From positions 1 through 5,585 of the forward strand of contig JAIMZO010000114.1 in NCBI GenBank assembly GCA_020054965.1: a stretch of 5,585 nucleotides of DNA, in the 5' to 3' direction. Position 1 is the stretch's first letter, and each line of letters opens with the position of its first letter. Positions 5,112 through 5,585 of the stretch are shown in pieces. This DNA is from Spirochaeta sp. Its GTDB lineage: Bacteria > Spirochaetota > Spirochaetia > Sphaerochaetales > Sphaerochaetaceae. Under the pieces are notes generated by a model that worked only from the letters and a program-made list of their open reading frames with translations, was not told the origin of the DNA and searched no databases. The position numbers and the translations under genes were made by a program.

Positions 5112-5585
5112 TTACTCTCCTTTCCTGGATGGGCAGTTACTGCTGCATGAGGAACAAGCAGAAGGTGCACAGGAAGCAGTTCCAGCAAAATCGGTCGAAC
5201 GATGGGACGAGACAGCAGTGCCGCTGTTGATCATCTCGGCAATTGCCTTCAATGCAGCAGAGGAAGGGCTTGTAGGTTGCATGCTCAGATAACTCTTGCC
5301 TGCATCCTCAGCCTCCATGAGTGGCACTTCCAGAGGGACACGTCCCAGGAAGGGAACACCCATCTCCTCGCACATCTTCTTTCCCCCACCAATTCCAAAG
5401 ATGGGAATCTCTGTATTGCAGCCTGGACAAATAAGACCACTCATATTTTCCACGACGCCCAGGATTGCCACACCCATCTTCCTCGAGAAACTCACACTTC
5501 TTCGTGCGTCAAGGATTGCGACCTCCTGGGGGGTGGTTACGATGACCGTCCCGGTAAGTTCTGGAATCGTCTGGCAAACAGTGAG
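5112..5585 (-). CDS. mrp: Mrp/NBP35-family P-loop ATPase, iron-sulfur carrier protein (5' end outside window)
   Basis: Only the last 157 residues are visible. The frame is open to the window edge, so the P-loop and start are missing. A GTG at 5495 lies within the conserved domain and is not the real start. The visible part is typical of the family: VIVTTPQEVAILDARRSV, then GVAILGVVENMSG, then CPGC (visible residues 53 and 56) and IFGIGGGKKMCEEMGVPFLGRVPLE. The CxxC is the family's site for a cluster bridging two subunits. The protein is expected to bind ATP and pass [4Fe-4S] clusters to apo-proteins in the cytoplasm. After the core comes a roughly 35-residue Ser/Cys-rich tail with four cysteines at visible residues 139, 144, 147 and 151 (C-x4-C-x2-C-x3-C). 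It is first of the three operon genes seen here, and its last codons hold the Nudix ribosome binding site. Confidence 0.93.
   Translation of the reverse strand, partial: LTVCQTIPELTGTVIVTTPQEVAILDARRSVSFSRKMGVAILGVVENMSGLICPGCNTEIPIFGIGGGKKMCEEMGVPFLGRVPLEVPLMEAEDAGKSYLSMQPTSPSSAALKAIAEMINSGTAVSSHRSTDFAGTASCAPSACSSCSSNCPSRKGE

Noticed and set aside
4664..5230. A 188-codon plus-strand frame opposite the Nudix and Mrp genes.
   Set aside because: Antisense to two well-supported genes with intact catalytic motifs; its own translation has no recognisable domain and no promoter or ribosome binding site stands out.
1..5585. CRISPR arrays, insertion sequences, tRNA or rRNA genes, prophage attachment sites.
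   Set aside because: I saw no regularly spaced repeats, transposase-like frames, terminal inverted repeats or tRNA T-arm signatures in either strand. The genes are intact metabolic genes in close order.

Overview
The window is ordinary bacterial chromosome. All six supported protein genes lie on the minus strand, so transcription runs from high to low coordinates. Base composition is moderate and nearly every gene has a strong AAGGAG/GGAGG-type ribosome binding site. Anaerobe-type flavoenzymes, an FCD-type GntR regulator, an Mrp protein with a cysteine tail and a lipoprotein with a loose FSSC lipobox together suggest a strictly anaerobic bacterium. A spirochaete close to Sphaerochaeta is my best guess, made from gene content and not from any search. 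Thermotogae and Clostridia carry the same flavoenzyme pair.

Right-hand block (5585 to 3765): the end of an Mrp/NBP35 P-loop iron-sulfur carrier, a Nudix hydrolase and a SIMPL-domain lipoprotein. They are spaced only 4 and 5 bases apart, with each ribosome binding site in or beside the previous gene's 3' end. This is a tight operon whose promoter lies outside the window.

Middle (3764 to 3385): a 380-base gap without a convincing protein gene, but not empty. It holds a near-consensus minus-strand promoter (TTAACA, 17 bases, TATAGT) behind A-tracts, then about 150 nt able to form three small hairpins, then a strong intrinsic terminator. I read this as an undescribed small RNA gene or an attenuating leader. 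Beyond the terminator are a weak second promoter candidate and overlapping ACGT palindromes that look like an operator.

Left-hand block (3384 to 1): a GntR/FadR-family regulator, a GlpA-like FAD dehydrogenase with a C-terminal Bfd-type [2Fe-2S] domain, and a GlpB-like FAD/NAD oxidoreductase cut by the window edge. The genes overlap by 4 and 11 bases, so they are probably translationally coupled. The pair resembles the glycerol-3-phosphate dehydrogenase-type module of Thermotoga (TM1432/TM1433, recalled from memory). It should oxidise a hydroxy-acid or glycerol-3-phosphate-like substrate and pass electrons to NAD or another acceptor, with the regulator sensing a related small acid. The substrate is not shown by the sequence.
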